This document shows positions 8,155 through 17,254 of a stretch of DNA of 64,000 bases, in pieces. This stretch comes from a virus: the IMG/VR virus record IMGVR_UViG_3300028920_000041, positions 1-64,000 of that record. One strand, written 5' to 3'. Made by a program: the position numbers and the translations under genes. A model generated the notes under the pieces. That model was given only the letters and a program-made list of their open reading frames with translations. It was not told where the DNA came from and made no database searches. Numbering within the stretch: the first letter of the stretch is position 1; each line of letters begins with the position of its first letter.

Positions 8155-9120
8155 ATGTCAGTAGCTATTGTTGACGGAAATTACCTGTTACATAGATGCA
8201 TGCGTGTTGGGTCTGTAGCGGACTTGACAACCAAGACAGGGAAGCCTACAGGCGGGTTTTTTGCTTCTCTTAGATTCATACATGGGGCCATATCAGACAG
8301 CAATGCTAGCTCTGTCTATGTAGTGTTTGATTCTGGTATTTCGAAGAGACGAAGAGCACTACTACCACAGTACAAAGGCTCTCGTTATAGGGACGAGTCA
8401 GATCCTCTATACGAGCCACCAGACGAAGAGCACGCGCTTTACCTAAAGAAGTTTCGGCTTCAAAGAGCAATGCTGCAGTACATACTACCAAGACTTGCAG
8501 TGAGAACAGTAAGACTAAAGGAACCACATGGCTGGGAGGCAGATGATCTCATTTACTCGCTAACCAAGCTAGTCCCGTCCAAGAATGTCATTGTGGTTTC
8601 TGATGACAAAGACATGTTGCAACTTGTGTCACACACAGAAGATAGGTGTGTACAGGTTTCAAGACCTATTGCTAAGCAGTTTGTGACACAAGAGAACTTC
8701 GAGGACTGGTTTGAGTATCCACACGATCAAGAGCTTTTAAGAAAAGCCATACTAGGTGATTCAAGTGATAACATTCCTAAAGTGCCTGGTTGTGGTAAGA
8801 AGGGTGTTGATGCCATCTTTGATGAAGGTGCTCCGGTCGATTCTTATCCATTTGGAGATTTTATATGTTGGTGCATGGATCACAGACTCAAGAAGGTGCG
8901 CAGTATAGCGGATAACCTTGACGTTGTAATCAGAAACTATGAATTGATGTGTTTTGGTTTTGAAGATATGAGCCTTGCTGAAGCACAGTTAAAAGACATA
9001 ATCTCAGCGCCGGTAGATGTAGACTTGATCGAAGTCAAGAGTTTTTTGTCTAAGCTGGAACTGGCATCTATTGTCAATGAGCTTCATACGTGGGCCGCGG
9101 CTTTTCAGAGATTGAGATGA
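8155..9120 (+). CDS. 5'-3' exonuclease / flap endonuclease
   Basis: A 321-residue FEN/PIN-type nuclease like T5 D15 and T4 RNase H. It begins SVAIVDGNYLLHR, with the first metal-binding aspartate. The motif YVVFDSG and a basic arch segment (RRRALLPQYKGSR) follow. WEADDLIYSL and VVSDDKDMLQL give the acidic metal ligands, and LGDSSDNIPKVPGCGKKG is the helix-hairpin-helix DNA-binding element. It supplies the primer-removal activity that the polymerase here lacks. Start ATG 8155 is chosen because the family opening begins there; the reading frame is open 38 codons further upstream, overlapping the previous gene. The end overlaps the next start by four bases. Confidence 0.9.
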   Translation: MSVAIVDGNYLLHRCMRVGSVADLTTKTGKPTGGFFASLRFIHGAISDSNASSVYVVFDSGISKRRRALLPQYKGSRYRDESDPLYEPPDEEHALYLKKFRLQRAMLQYILPRLAVRTVRLKEPHGWEADDLIYSLTKLVPSKNVIVVSDDKDMLQLVSHTEDRCVQVSRPIAKQFVTQENFEDWFEYPHDQELLRKAILGDSSDNIPKVPGCGKKGVDAIFDEGAPVDSYPFGDFICWCMDHRLKKVRSIADNLDVVIRNYELMCFGFEDMSLAEAQLKDIISAPVDVDLIEVKSFLSKLELASIVNELHTWAAAFQRLR

Positions 9121-11975
9121 AATTTCTTCTGTTCACAGACACCCATATTAGCTCTAAAGTGGAGTTTTCTAAGCCTACCGAAGATGGCTTAACAGACTAC
9201 CTGCATAGAGTAATCAGATCTTTTGAATGGGTAGAAAGTCTAATTGAAAGTCATGATCCTGACTCTGTAGCTATGCTTGGGGATTTGTTTGATACAACAG
9301 GCTTTGTCGATACACTTTCTCTGCATGTAGGGTCTAAGGTTTGCAGTAGCTTAATCAGTACGTGTTGTGCGTTAGAAAAGCCGCTTTATTGGGTTGTCGG
9401 CAATCACGATATCTATTCAGAAGCAGCACACAATCTAGGGTTCCTAGGTGATCTGTCTACATGGGGTCAAGTTGTAGACAAGCCTCGAATTGTAAGGATT
9501 CAAGACACACCGATATTGTTTCTGCCATGGGGCTATGAGCCAAAAGAGGGTGAGTATTCTATCATCTTGTCTCATACAGAAATCAAAGGCGGTATGCTCA
9601 ACCCAAAGGCTCGCAGTACGGAAGGCATGGACCCAAATCACGGGCCTTGGATATTTAATGGACACTATCATCTTCCAGATCAACTAAGCGAAAGGTGTGT
9701 TCAAGTTGGGTCACTTCTTTCTAAGGACTTTAGGGATGGTCCTTCACTTTGTCGTGGTGTTGCTATTGTGGATTACGACGGTAGTAACTGCATTGTCACA
9801 AGGATAGCAAACCCACACGAAGTACCGTATAGAACAGTTAGAGTACTAGAGCACAAAGACTCTGTTTTGTGGAAGGCCAGGCTTGATGAAGGTATTACGG
9901 GCTTGGAAGATTCTTATGTTAAAGTTGTCTATGATGAGGCTTACAAGGAGGTTGCAGAACAGGTTTCTTACCTGACAAAAGGATCTAGGCTGGAGTTAAA
10001 GTCAGAACCTATACCAGAGTTAAAAGACAGTGTCGTAAACGAAGCTTTCTCGCCCGAAGAGAACTTTAAGAAGTATGTTGAAAATGTATTGCTCTTTGAC
10101 GAAGAAAAAGATGCTGAATTGGTCTTGTCAAAGGGTTTGGGTTATATAGAGTCTGTCAAAAAAGACTTCAATACTTCCACACAGCCTGTACTGTTCAAGT
10201 CACTCTATATCAAGGGTTTTCAGTCTATTGGTGAGATTGAAGTTGATTTGAAAGATCAGGGTTTGATTTGGGTAGGTGGCCCGAACGGGGTAGGCAAGAC
10301 AACGCTACTAGAGTCCTTGTTTTGGGCTTTGACAGGAAGGTCAGCGCGTCATGGGGATAGGTCTGGGGATGAGGTTATCGGCTGGCACACAGACACCTGT
10401 GAAGTGTCCGTAGATCTAACAATTGGAGGCCATGACTACACGATTACGAGAGGCAGGAAACCCAACAGAGTAGAGCTTTATCTAGGTGAGACTTCAATAA
10501 GCGCAAGAAGAGCTAGAGACACAGATAAAATCATACAAGAGCTAGTTGGACGATCCAAAGATGTCTTACAACACAGCATCTTTTTGACTTCCGGACTCGA
10601 TACCAAGTTCACCTCTCTGTCTTATCCAGATCGTATCCGCTTACTTGAGAGCATTACAGACGCTGGAGTTTATTCAAAAGTAGAAAGTAAAGTAAAGAAA
10701 GACATAAAGCAAGTTTATAGGGGCTTATCCTATGAGGAAGGTGCAAAGGAGTCCATAGAGAAAAGGCTTAATTCGCTCAATAGTAGGTTGCCTGAAGTAC
10801 AGGGCGAGATTGTCCAAGTTAGACGGGAGCTGTCAACGAAACAAGATAGTCTCAGAAGAGATCTAAAGGAGCTAGTAAATCAAAGAAAGGATTTTGTAGT
10901 TCTTCTTAAAGACAAAGAGGCAGAACGGAGGAAAATAGAGGAAGAGTACTCTGTGCTTGATAGAACAGCTTCTATGGTCCGTTCTGCTAGAGTGTCTATG
11001 GTAAACAGGTTGACAGAGCTAGAGACCACAGCACGGTATTTGAAGCAAGACATAAAGAACAAACTAGATCTAGCGGCTTCTGGGCGGTGTCCAACGTGCT
11101 TTTCATCCAACGTAAAGAAGTCTCTAACGGGGTATATTGAAAAGCAACAGACAGAGTTGAGCGAAGTATTAAGCGAGCGTAACGAGAAAATTCTACCAAA
11201 GAGTAAGTTCTACGAAAACGAAGAAAAGAAACAAGAGAGCAAGTTAGCAAACCTTGATCTCAGAGTCAGACAGTACAGGAACGAAGAAGATAGGCTAAAC
11301 ATAAAGCTTCAAGAAATAGAACGCACAATAAATGGTGTTAAAGTAGAAATCAACCTATCAAGCTCCAAGGTTGATAAGCTGGAAGCCAAAAAAGAAGAGA
11401 TACAACTCTCTATTGCCGAAGAGCGTTCTGCACTTCAAAACAGCAAAGAAAAGATCTCATCGCTTCAACTGGAAGAAAGGATCTATTCGTTCTTGGTCAA
11501 GGCGTTTTCAACCAATGGTATCCGGGCAAGCATGCTTTCTTCCACTACAGTTCCGTTTCTTAACTCTCGGATAGAACAATACGCGTCAACACTGAGCCTG
11601 CCGTTTAGTCTTACAAACAAAGTAGAGACCAAATCAGGTGCTGAAGACAACAAGGTTGATATAGCTCTTCCAGGAAAGCGGACCTACAAAGCATGCTCCA
11701 GAGGTGAGAGACGCAGAATTGATTTGGCTGTACAATGCGCCATAAATGATCTTGCTATTGCAACAGGTGGTTCCAGAGTTAACTTGCTTGTAGCAGATGA
11801 AGTCATAGATCCATTGGATGATGCAGGCGTCAAGTCATTCATTGACATACTGCAAACCAAATCAAAAGACAGCACAGTCATTTTAATTACACACAAGCCT
11901 TTCATAGATTCTTATGCAGCTAAAAGATGGCTCTTGACTAAAGAGTATGACGTAACGAACCTACAGACGGTATAA
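9117..11975 (+). CDS. SbcD-SbcC (Mre11-Rad50) fusion nuclease-ATPase
   Basis: A 952-residue protein in which both halves of the recombination nuclease are in one chain. The N-terminal phosphoesterase has DTH (8-10), GDLFD (55-59), GNHD (95-98), a later SHTEI and GHYH, all Mre11/SbcD metal motifs. After a linker, a Rad50/SbcC ATPase starts with LYIKGFQSIGEIEVDL and Walker A GGPNGVGKTT (387-396). A long coiled coil carries the zinc-hook CPTC (658-661). The distal half has the signature SRGERRRIDLAVQ and Walker B LLVADEVIDPLD. In T4 (gp47/gp46) and E. coli the two are separate genes. It processes DNA ends for recombination and replication restart. The open frame is unbroken, so this is a true fusion and not a read-through artefact. 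Confidence 0.92.
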   Translation: MKFLLFTDTHISSKVEFSKPTEDGLTDYLHRVIRSFEWVESLIESHDPDSVAMLGDLFDTTGFVDTLSLHVGSKVCSSLISTCCALEKPLYWVVGNHDIYSEAAHNLGFLGDLSTWGQVVDKPRIVRIQDTPILFLPWGYEPKEGEYSIILSHTEIKGGMLNPKARSTEGMDPNHGPWIFNGHYHLPDQLSERCVQVGSLLSKDFRDGPSLCRGVAIVDYDGSNCIVTRIANPHEVPYRTVRVLEHKDSVLWKARLDEGITGLEDSYVKVVYDEAYKEVAEQVSYLTKGSRLELKSEPIPELKDSVVNEAFSPEENFKKYVENVLLFDEEKDAELVLSKGLGYIESVKKDFNTSTQPVLFKSLYIKGFQSIGEIEVDLKDQGLIWVGGPNGVGKTTLLESLFWALTGRSARHGDRSGDEVIGWHTDTCEVSVDLTIGGHDYTITRGRKPNRVELYLGETSISARRARDTDKIIQELVGRSKDVLQHSIFLTSGLDTKFTSLSYPDRIRLLESITDAGVYSKVESKVKKDIKQVYRGLSYEEGAKESIEKRLNSLNSRLPEVQGEIVQVRRELSTKQDSLRRDLKELVNQRKDFVVLLKDKEAERRKIEEEYSVLDRTASMVRSARVSMVNRLTELETTARYLKQDIKNKLDLAASGRCPTCFSSNVKKSLTGYIEKQQTELSEVLSERNEKILPKSKFYENEEKKQESKLANLDLRVRQYRNEEDRLNIKLQEIERTINGVKVEINLSSSKVDKLEAKKEEIQLSIAEERSALQNSKEKISSLQLEERIYSFLVKAFSTNGIRASMLSSTTVPFLNSRIEQYASTLSLPFSLTNKVETKSGAEDNKVDIALPGKRTYKACSRGERRRIDLAVQCAINDLAIATGGSRVNLLVADEVIDPLDDAGVKSFIDILQTKSKDSTVILITHKPFIDSYAAKRWLLTKEYDVTNLQTV

Positions 11976-11976
11976 C

Positions 11977-12552
11977 ATGTCTTCAACAAGAGGTTTTAAA
12001 CTTCCGAGAGATGAGTACTTGACGCCTCGAAGGCTAGTCAAGGCTGCTATTATCAAGCTGCATAGATCTTATCCGGAGTTTAAGCCTCTTACGTGTCTTG
12101 AACCGGGCTGTTCTTGGGCTTCTCACCTGGATTATGCACAAGATACCTTCTCAACATTAATCTACACAGTAGGTGTTGACGTATTAGACCAACCCACACA
12201 CCCAAGCCATGAGTTTATGTGTCATGACTTCACAACATGGCAAACAGAAGACAAGTTTGATCTGATAGTAACGAATCCACCATTCGGACTAGCAGAAGAG
12301 TTCTTCTTAAAGTCAAAAAACTTGCTAACGCCAACAGGCATAGCAATGTTGTTTCAGCGAATTGGTTTTTTTGCTTCGAAGAAAAGAAGACACAACTTGT
12401 GGGGCGAGATTAACTTAAAGCAGGTATGGATCTGTACGACGCGGCCTGCGATGATAGGCCAGCCGTCTGCAGACTCTTGCGAGTACGCTTATTACGTGTT
12501 TGATGCTAATTTGCCTGAAGGGAAAGTTCGGCTGGATTGGCTGGATTGGTAA
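11977..12552 (+). CDS. adenine-specific methyltransferase-like protein
   Basis: A 191-residue Rossmann-fold methyltransferase candidate. It shows a motif I-like strand (CLEPGCSWASHLD, with the usual ExGxG degenerate), an acidic end of strand 2 (VGVDVLD), and motif IV FDLIVTNPPFG, the NPPF signature of N6-adenine DNA methyltransferases. The following LLTPTGIAMLFQRIGF fits the next strand. It has no target-recognition domain and is short, so it may be a solitary or degenerate enzyme. Its start is one base after the preceding stop. Methylation could protect phage DNA, but this is inference; an RNA or protein substrate is possible. Confidence 0.65.
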   Translation: MSSTRGFKLPRDEYLTPRRLVKAAIIKLHRSYPEFKPLTCLEPGCSWASHLDYAQDTFSTLIYTVGVDVLDQPTHPSHEFMCHDFTTWQTEDKFDLIVTNPPFGLAEEFFLKSKNLLTPTGIAMLFQRIGFFASKKRRHNLWGEINLKQVWICTTRPAMIGQPSADSCEYAYYVFDANLPEGKVRLDWLDW

Positions 12553-12826
12553 CTTTATCAGAACATGTGTCCTGACCAATGTTGCTAAGCAGATAGTGAA
12601 GCTGTACTATCTTTTTTGCTAAAGACACACCGCCCATGCCTGAAAGAGTCCATGTTGCCAGGCACAAGAAACCAGAGGCTAAGAGCAGTCTATTGGAGCA
12701 TCCCTTCTGACCGGGTTGCTGCGCTTGGGATTGCGCTGTCTGGTGTAGTACCTCCATAACCGATGTGATCTGATTCCCACAATTCTGGACCACTGAAGTG
12801 GGATTACAGGGTTTTGACGTAGCCAT
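12506..12826 (-). CDS. small putative membrane protein, minus strand
   Basis: A 106-residue protein encoded against the direction of nearly all other genes. Its start is supported by a perfect AGGAGG seven bases before the ATG (the preceding codon is also ATG). The N-terminal half is polar and rich in Gln, Ser and Cys. A hydrophobic segment near residues 47-70 (LLLASGFLCLATWTLSGMGG) could be a membrane helix. Its 3' end converges on and overlaps the methyltransferase gene by 47 bases. It opens the accessory island and has no family that I recognise. The strong ribosome site is the main reason to trust it. Confidence 0.55.
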   Translation of the reverse strand: MATSKPCNPTSVVQNCGNQITSVMEVLHQTAQSQAQQPGQKGCSNRLLLASGFLCLATWTLSGMGGVSLAKKIVQLHYLLSNIGQDTCSDKVTNPANPAELSLQAN

Positions 12827-12937
12827 CATGAAACCTCCTACGGACATCTATAGCACCGATATGAGGCTATTTCCAGGCCTCTTCTTTTCAGCTACTCTAA
12901 CCTACGAAAAATGTCCATAGATTATCACTAAATTTTA

Positions 12938-12966
12938 TTGACAGCTATATATCTGCCTGCTACCTA
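12938..12966 (+). promoter_or_regulatory. weak promoter candidate
   Basis: A perfect TTGACA (12938-12943) is followed after 17 bases by TACCTA, a poor -10. It lies between the divergent minus-strand gene and the small gene at 12987. The -35 match is the only strong part, so this is a tentative call. Confidence 0.25.
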
Positions 12967-12986
12967 TGGTCGGTGGAGGGTTAGGC

Positions 12987-13157
12987 ATGATGCTGTCCAA
13001 AGAGAACCTGAGGAAAATGATCGGCCAGAACAGCAACACGAGGCAGCGCCTGGAGCAACTCAGGGCCGTAACGCTACAGCTCCTGGCGACACTCGATAGC
13101 CGACCGAAAAACCAGGCTCGCTCAGCCTATCCACTCCCAAACCTGATCGCATGCTGA
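12987..13157 (+). CDS. small hypothetical basic protein
   Basis: A 56-residue helical, basic peptide starting at an ATG (immediately followed by a second ATG) six bases after GGAGGG. It contains a heptad-like stretch (NTRQRLEQLRAVTLQLLATL) that could dimerise. Nothing identifies a function. It sits at the left edge of the island, upstream of the operator-rich leader, so it could be a small regulator. Confidence 0.45.
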   Translation: MMLSKENLRKMIGQNSNTRQRLEQLRAVTLQLLATLDSRPKNQARSAYPLPNLIAC

Positions 13158-13582
13158 ACTAGCTCCCCACCTGCGATATTAGCTAGAATGTTCTTTCTGG
13201 CTAAATCTCTCCCCTGATCTGTCAAGCTTCCAAACACAAACTTAGCTAGAATCTACCTGGAAAACTTGATCCAGAAATGCAGCTCTTTGTCAAGAGCTGT
13301 GTTACTGGCTGTCTTGTCGTGTCTTGATGCAATGCAGATCATGCACACTGGCTTGGCAGGACTAGACAGGAACCGTGTCACTGGCCACTCTACTAGCCCG
13401 TACCCTGCTAGGTAATCCCTTGTAATGATTACAGTAATTTGCCTGGTATTTGTCCGACAAATGTCCTTGACTGGATAGTACTATCTGTGTGAAACTAAAA
13501 GGAAAAACTAAAATTTGTTAGATTGGGAATCCCAGCAACGTCAACAACAGAGTCAACAACAGAGTCAACAAGGAGATGAGAG
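13158..13582 (+). promoter_or_regulatory. non-coding, operator-rich leader of the MoxR/vWA island
   Basis: No convincing gene lies in these 425 bases. They hold a direct repeat TTAGCTAGAAT (13179-13189 and 13242-13252) and three short perfect palindromes: GTAAT-G-ATTAC (13422-13432), ATTTGTC-C-GACAAAT (13448-13462) and GATAGTACTATC (13474-13485). A TTGACT lies just before the last palindrome. The palindromes are centred about 25-28 bases apart, which would suit cooperative binding of a dimeric repressor. The ribbon-helix-helix protein at the far end of the island is one candidate for the protein that binds here. Confidence 0.5.
13540..13574 (+). repeat. 12-base tandem repeat before island gene 1
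   Basis: The unit GTCAACAACAGA occurs at 13540-13551 and 13552-13563, and a third copy begins at 13564 and merges into the ribosome site AAGGAG of the following gene. The repeat therefore forms most of the 5' leader and could affect translation through copy-number change. Confidence 0.7.
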
Positions 13583-14590
13583 ATGAGTAAGACCACGAAG
13601 CGCAACACCAAGTCCGTCCACAACAACCGTTACAGTGACGGTGCCTTTGTGATGTGGAGTGCCAGGCTCACTGCCGCAGCGATGTCCTCACAGGACATCA
13701 GAGACATGGCCAACGCGGCTGGTCTCCCGGAGTCCATTGTCCCTGACTATGCCGGGGACCGAGCAATATGCAGTAGGGTCATTGACAGGCATGCGAGCAA
13801 GCTCAAGCGCCAGGGTTACGTGCTGTCCAAGCTCAAGAGGACCAAGAGCCATGTGCTCATGACAATCCACGAAACCTCGCGGGACATTGCTGCGAGGGAG
13901 ACAGAGTTACCGCAGGCGGGCACCCTGGAATGGACTAGCGAGACAAACGGCATTGTCTCGCCAGAGCAGCACACCGTTGCCGATTACCTGGATTACCACT
14001 ATCAGGATGCAGTGGGCAAAATCCATGCAACGGATTGGTCTAGCACCCTGATTGCCTATTTGCAGGATGAATGCCTTGCACAGGCCTGGAGAGATGATGG
14101 TCGGGTTTACTGGGTCCCTCCGACCCATCTTGACAGAGTCAGAGAGCTACAGGATTGGCTACAGAGTGTTGGTGTGAGCCTGGCCGTTGCTGAGATTGAC
14201 GGCGCTGTCAGAGAGTCTGTGGTTGAGGTAGTCGAGGCCTCTTTGGTGGACCAATTGGATGAGCTGCAAGCCGAAGTGGATGGATTCAACGGCTTGCAGA
14301 AGCCAAGCACCTACGCCGACCGTATCGAGAGGTATCATGAGCTACGCAAACGCGTTACCGTGCATACAGAGTGCCTGGGTATCGCTAAGTCCACTGCTAA
14401 CAGCCTCCTAAAGCAACTCGAAGACATGGAAGTGACCGTAGTGCAGCACTTGGCAACCCGTGAGAACATCCGTGTCAAAAGGGATGGCACAATAGAGCAG
14501 TTGGCTCCGGCCACAGACGAGTATGAGGACTCCGAGGACGAAGAGACGGACAACGAAACCGATACTCCCGTTGTGTCGTTTGATTGGTAG
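13583..14590 (+). CDS. uncharacterised first protein of the MoxR/vWA island
   Basis: A 335-residue protein starting at ATG 13583 after AAGGAG. The N-terminus is basic and Thr/Asn rich. The middle (about 130-210) looks globular, with conserved-looking aromatic residues. A helical, charged region (about 215-290) could be coiled coil. The C-terminus is acidic and ends in FDW. No catalytic motif is visible. It is followed after nine bases by the MoxR ATPase gene, so the two are almost certainly co-expressed, and it is probably a partner or substrate adaptor of the ATPase. Related three-gene sets (unknown protein, MoxR, vWA) exist in bacteria and phages, but I cannot name the family with confidence. 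Confidence 0.75.
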   Translation: MSKTTKRNTKSVHNNRYSDGAFVMWSARLTAAAMSSQDIRDMANAAGLPESIVPDYAGDRAICSRVIDRHASKLKRQGYVLSKLKRTKSHVLMTIHETSRDIAARETELPQAGTLEWTSETNGIVSPEQHTVADYLDYHYQDAVGKIHATDWSSTLIAYLQDECLAQAWRDDGRVYWVPPTHLDRVRELQDWLQSVGVSLAVAEIDGAVRESVVEVVEASLVDQLDELQAEVDGFNGLQKPSTYADRIERYHELRKRVTVHTECLGIAKSTANSLLKQLEDMEVTVVQHLATRENIRVKRDGTIEQLAPATDEYEDSEDEETDNETDTPVVSFDW

Positions 14591-14599
14591 GAGGGGACC

Positions 14600-15820
14600 A
14601 TGGCAACCAAAAAGAGTGCTAATAAGAAGACAACCAAGACGAACGGTATCCGTAAAAAAGTAACGGAATTTGTCATTGAATTGACAAAATGCCTCTTGGA
14701 ACGCGAGAGAGCGATAATGCTCGCCATGGTGGCCTTGTTGTCCAGAGAGCACTTGTTGTTGTTGGGTCCTCCAGGGGTTGCCAAGTCGCTATTGGTCCGC
14801 GAGATAACAAAGAGGATTGAAGGTAGCCAGTACTACGAACGCTTAATGAGCCAAACCACCGAGCCCAACGAAGTTTTCGGCCCAGTGGACTTGGCAGCGC
14901 TTAGTGACAGAGGCGAGTACCGCAGAGTCAGTAAGGGTGCGTTACAGACCGCCCATATTGGTTTTTTGGACGAGATATTCAAGGCTAACAGTACCATCTT
15001 GAATTGTCTGTTGACGCTAACCAACGAAAGACTGTACCACGAGGTTGGCTATGAGCCTCAACAGGCCCCACTACTGTCAATATTTGGGGCCAGCAACGAA
15101 ACACCGCAAGAGGACGAGTTAGGCGCGTTGTATGACCGGTTTCCCTTGAAGGTCGTGATTACCGATACGGTAGAGGAGTCCTCTTTTGAAGCTCTTGTGT
15201 TGGGTACCTTTGGCTCTACTGTCAAAAACACCATTACTGTTGACGATATCTTGGAAGCGCAGAAATTGTGTGACGCAGTAACAATACCCTCCGAAGTAGT
15301 TGAGGGGCTTAAACGCATTTGCCGTATCGAAGCCCCATCACAAGGGATCAGGGTGTCTGACCGTACCGTTGTCAAAGCCGCTAAAGTGCTCAAAGCAGCG
15401 GCCTGGTTGCGTGGTCGTAATGAGGTGATAGTAGAGGACTTGTCAATATTGGCTGATATGCTCTGGTCCGAACCAAAACAAATTAAAGCAGTTGAGCGTT
15501 TGGTCTACGAGGTTAGCAACCCACTACATCTCAGGGCAATTGAGACAGAGGACAGCGCTCGCGAAGTTTTTGGACAAATGCCGGATGATGATGCTGCCTG
15601 GCAGTCCAGCTATGACTCGTCCAAACGGACTGCGGAAAACGTAATTAAGCAGTTAGTTGATATGGATAACACTTTAGAGCGAGATATAGCGTCTAGTAAG
15701 GCCAGAGACAAGCGCAGAGCTTGGCAGTCCCTGCATGCGGTAAGAGAGCTACGCAAGCAAGCTGCTACAGTGCTTTACCGCAAAGCAGGCAAACAGTCCA
15801 CGCGCCTGGCGAGGGGCTGA
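14600..15820 (+). CDS. MoxR-family AAA+ ATPase, RavA-like
   Basis: A 406-residue AAA+ ATPase. Walker A is GPPGVAKS (56-63) in HLLLLGPPGVAKSLL, close to E. coli RavA. TTEPNEVFGPVDLAAL, the MoxR-specific segment, follows, then Walker B GFLDEIFKA (D124, E125), a segment ILNCLLTLTNER, and the sensor 1 region FGASNE. ALYDRFPLKV gives the arginine-finger area. These motifs occur in the same order in RavA. MoxR ATPases act as hexameric chaperones that insert cofactors or remodel complexes, working with a vWA partner. The gene has a GAGGGG-type site, and the next gene begins just after its stop. Leucine codons are unusually often TTG. Confidence 0.88.
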   Translation: MATKKSANKKTTKTNGIRKKVTEFVIELTKCLLERERAIMLAMVALLSREHLLLLGPPGVAKSLLVREITKRIEGSQYYERLMSQTTEPNEVFGPVDLAALSDRGEYRRVSKGALQTAHIGFLDEIFKANSTILNCLLTLTNERLYHEVGYEPQQAPLLSIFGASNETPQEDELGALYDRFPLKVVITDTVEESSFEALVLGTFGSTVKNTITVDDILEAQKLCDAVTIPSEVVEGLKRICRIEAPSQGIRVSDRTVVKAAKVLKAAAWLRGRNEVIVEDLSILADMLWSEPKQIKAVERLVYEVSNPLHLRAIETEDSAREVFGQMPDDDAAWQSSYDSSKRTAENVIKQLVDMDNTLERDIASSKARDKRRAWQSLHAVRELRKQAATVLYRKAGKQSTRLARG

Positions 15821-15822
15821 CA

Positions 15823-17253
15823 ATGGGACTATGTTACAAAACTTCAACGTGGGCTGACCGATTGTGGTCTAGCCACGTTAAGCAGTCCCGACAGGCACAG
15901 GCTATTGTTAGTAGAGGAGAGGTTAAGCAGGGAGCTAGCTACAGCGGGTTCGCTAGCGACCTACACAGCAGATTGTACCTCAACAACGAGCCTGACAAGC
16001 TTAACAGTGGTCCAGACTGGGCGAGCAAACTGCATGAGTCAGCTAGTGACCTAGCGGAGTGGCGTCAACTCAAGTCGCGGTGTCGCCATGATGGGTTTGC
16101 CGCTGGCGTTGCTACAGAGGCAATCCTGTCGTGTCTGTCAGATCAGATACCCGATAGTAGCGATAGTGACAACTCCGACCCTGACACGTCAGAGCTACCC
16201 TATACGGATGCACCAGTGGTGCCTGGCCAGGCCAGCGGCCCCCCAGCGGCTTGGACGGACCAGAGTCCACCTGATGATGCTGACACCCGCCAGGCGCTTA
16301 GGCGGGCTGTCAGAGCGGCCAGAGATGCAGTGGTGGAGATAGACGCCAGTCTAGACGGTCTGCAGACTGCTCTAGGACTGCGCCGGCCAGGGACCGCTAT
16401 CGGGGAGCAAGCTACGTATCAGGATATAGATAAAATCAGAGAGGCACACCGGACAGTATCCCGGTCCCGCAACCTGCAGCAGATAGCAGAGCTAGCAGGC
16501 CGGTTCACGCGCTTGGCAGCAACCAAGCAGCGTAACAAAGTGCGCGGTAGCGTGGGCGCGGTCAAAGGGGTTGAGCTATCTGGTGACCTATCACGCGTGC
16601 TACCAAGCGAGCTAGCAGGCCTCAGAGGCAGCCGCTATGAGCGTTTGCTCACACTGGCCAAGTTGGTTGACAAGAGAGCGCTCTCCTATCGGTTGGAGGC
16701 TAAAGAGACCGAGGCCAGGGGTCCCGTAGTCATATGCACTGACCTATCAAGCTCTATGCGAGGGTCCAGAGACCTGTGGGCCAAAGCTTGCACGCTAGCC
16801 ATCCTGTCCACGGCCACTAGACAGCGTCGGGCCTGCACTGTGCTCGGCTTTGACCGGGCTATCAGGCATACAGACACTATCAGAGCCAGTGATACTACGG
16901 CCGATGATATTGACAGGGTACTATCGCATGCCCCGCGCGGAGGTACCGATTACAATCCTCCGCTTACAAAGGCTGCAGATATAATAGAGACAGATCATGT
17001 TATGTCTAAAGCTGACATTATCCTAATCACTGACGGCGAGGCATACCTGGATACTGAGGTTGCTACTAGATTGCAGAGCCTGACTACAGACCATGGTGTT
17101 AACATCTACGTCATAGCCATTGGCAACGAGGCGAGGGAAATACAGCAGGGACCACTGTCAAGGGTAGCAACGCGGCTAGCAGTGGTCGAGTCAACAGCAC
17201 TCGATACGGCCACAGACCCGGTCGTATTCGAGTCGGTAAATTTGGAGGGATAA
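15823..17253 (+). CDS. vWA-domain protein, ViaA/CoxE-like partner of the MoxR ATPase
   Basis: A 476-residue protein whose C-terminal half is a von Willebrand A domain with a complete metal site: DLSSS (D307, S309, S311), GGTD with T375, and ITDGEA with D404. The stretch before it (LPSELAGLRGSRYERLLTLAK then SYRLEAKE and RGPVVICTD) has the same order as in E. coli ViaA. Residues 105-160 form an acidic, disordered-looking linker. RavA and ViaA work as a pair in E. coli, where they affect respiratory enzymes and aminoglycoside sensitivity. Here the pair is in a phage, and its target is unknown. Start ATG 15823 follows GAGGGG two bases after the ATPase stop. Confidence 0.85.
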   Translation: MGLCYKTSTWADRLWSSHVKQSRQAQAIVSRGEVKQGASYSGFASDLHSRLYLNNEPDKLNSGPDWASKLHESASDLAEWRQLKSRCRHDGFAAGVATEAILSCLSDQIPDSSDSDNSDPDTSELPYTDAPVVPGQASGPPAAWTDQSPPDDADTRQALRRAVRAARDAVVEIDASLDGLQTALGLRRPGTAIGEQATYQDIDKIREAHRTVSRSRNLQQIAELAGRFTRLAATKQRNKVRGSVGAVKGVELSGDLSRVLPSELAGLRGSRYERLLTLAKLVDKRALSYRLEAKETEARGPVVICTDLSSSMRGSRDLWAKACTLAILSTATRQRRACTVLGFDRAIRHTDTIRASDTTADDIDRVLSHAPRGGTDYNPPLTKAADIIETDHVMSKADIILITDGEAYLDTEVATRLQSLTTDHGVNIYVIAIGNEAREIQQGPLSRVATRLAVVESTALDTATDPVVFESVNLEG

Positions 17254-17254
17254 G

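Noticed and set aside
14335-14784. Minus-strand frame of 149 codons across two island genes
   Set aside because: It spans the junction of two well supported + strand genes and has no ribosome site.
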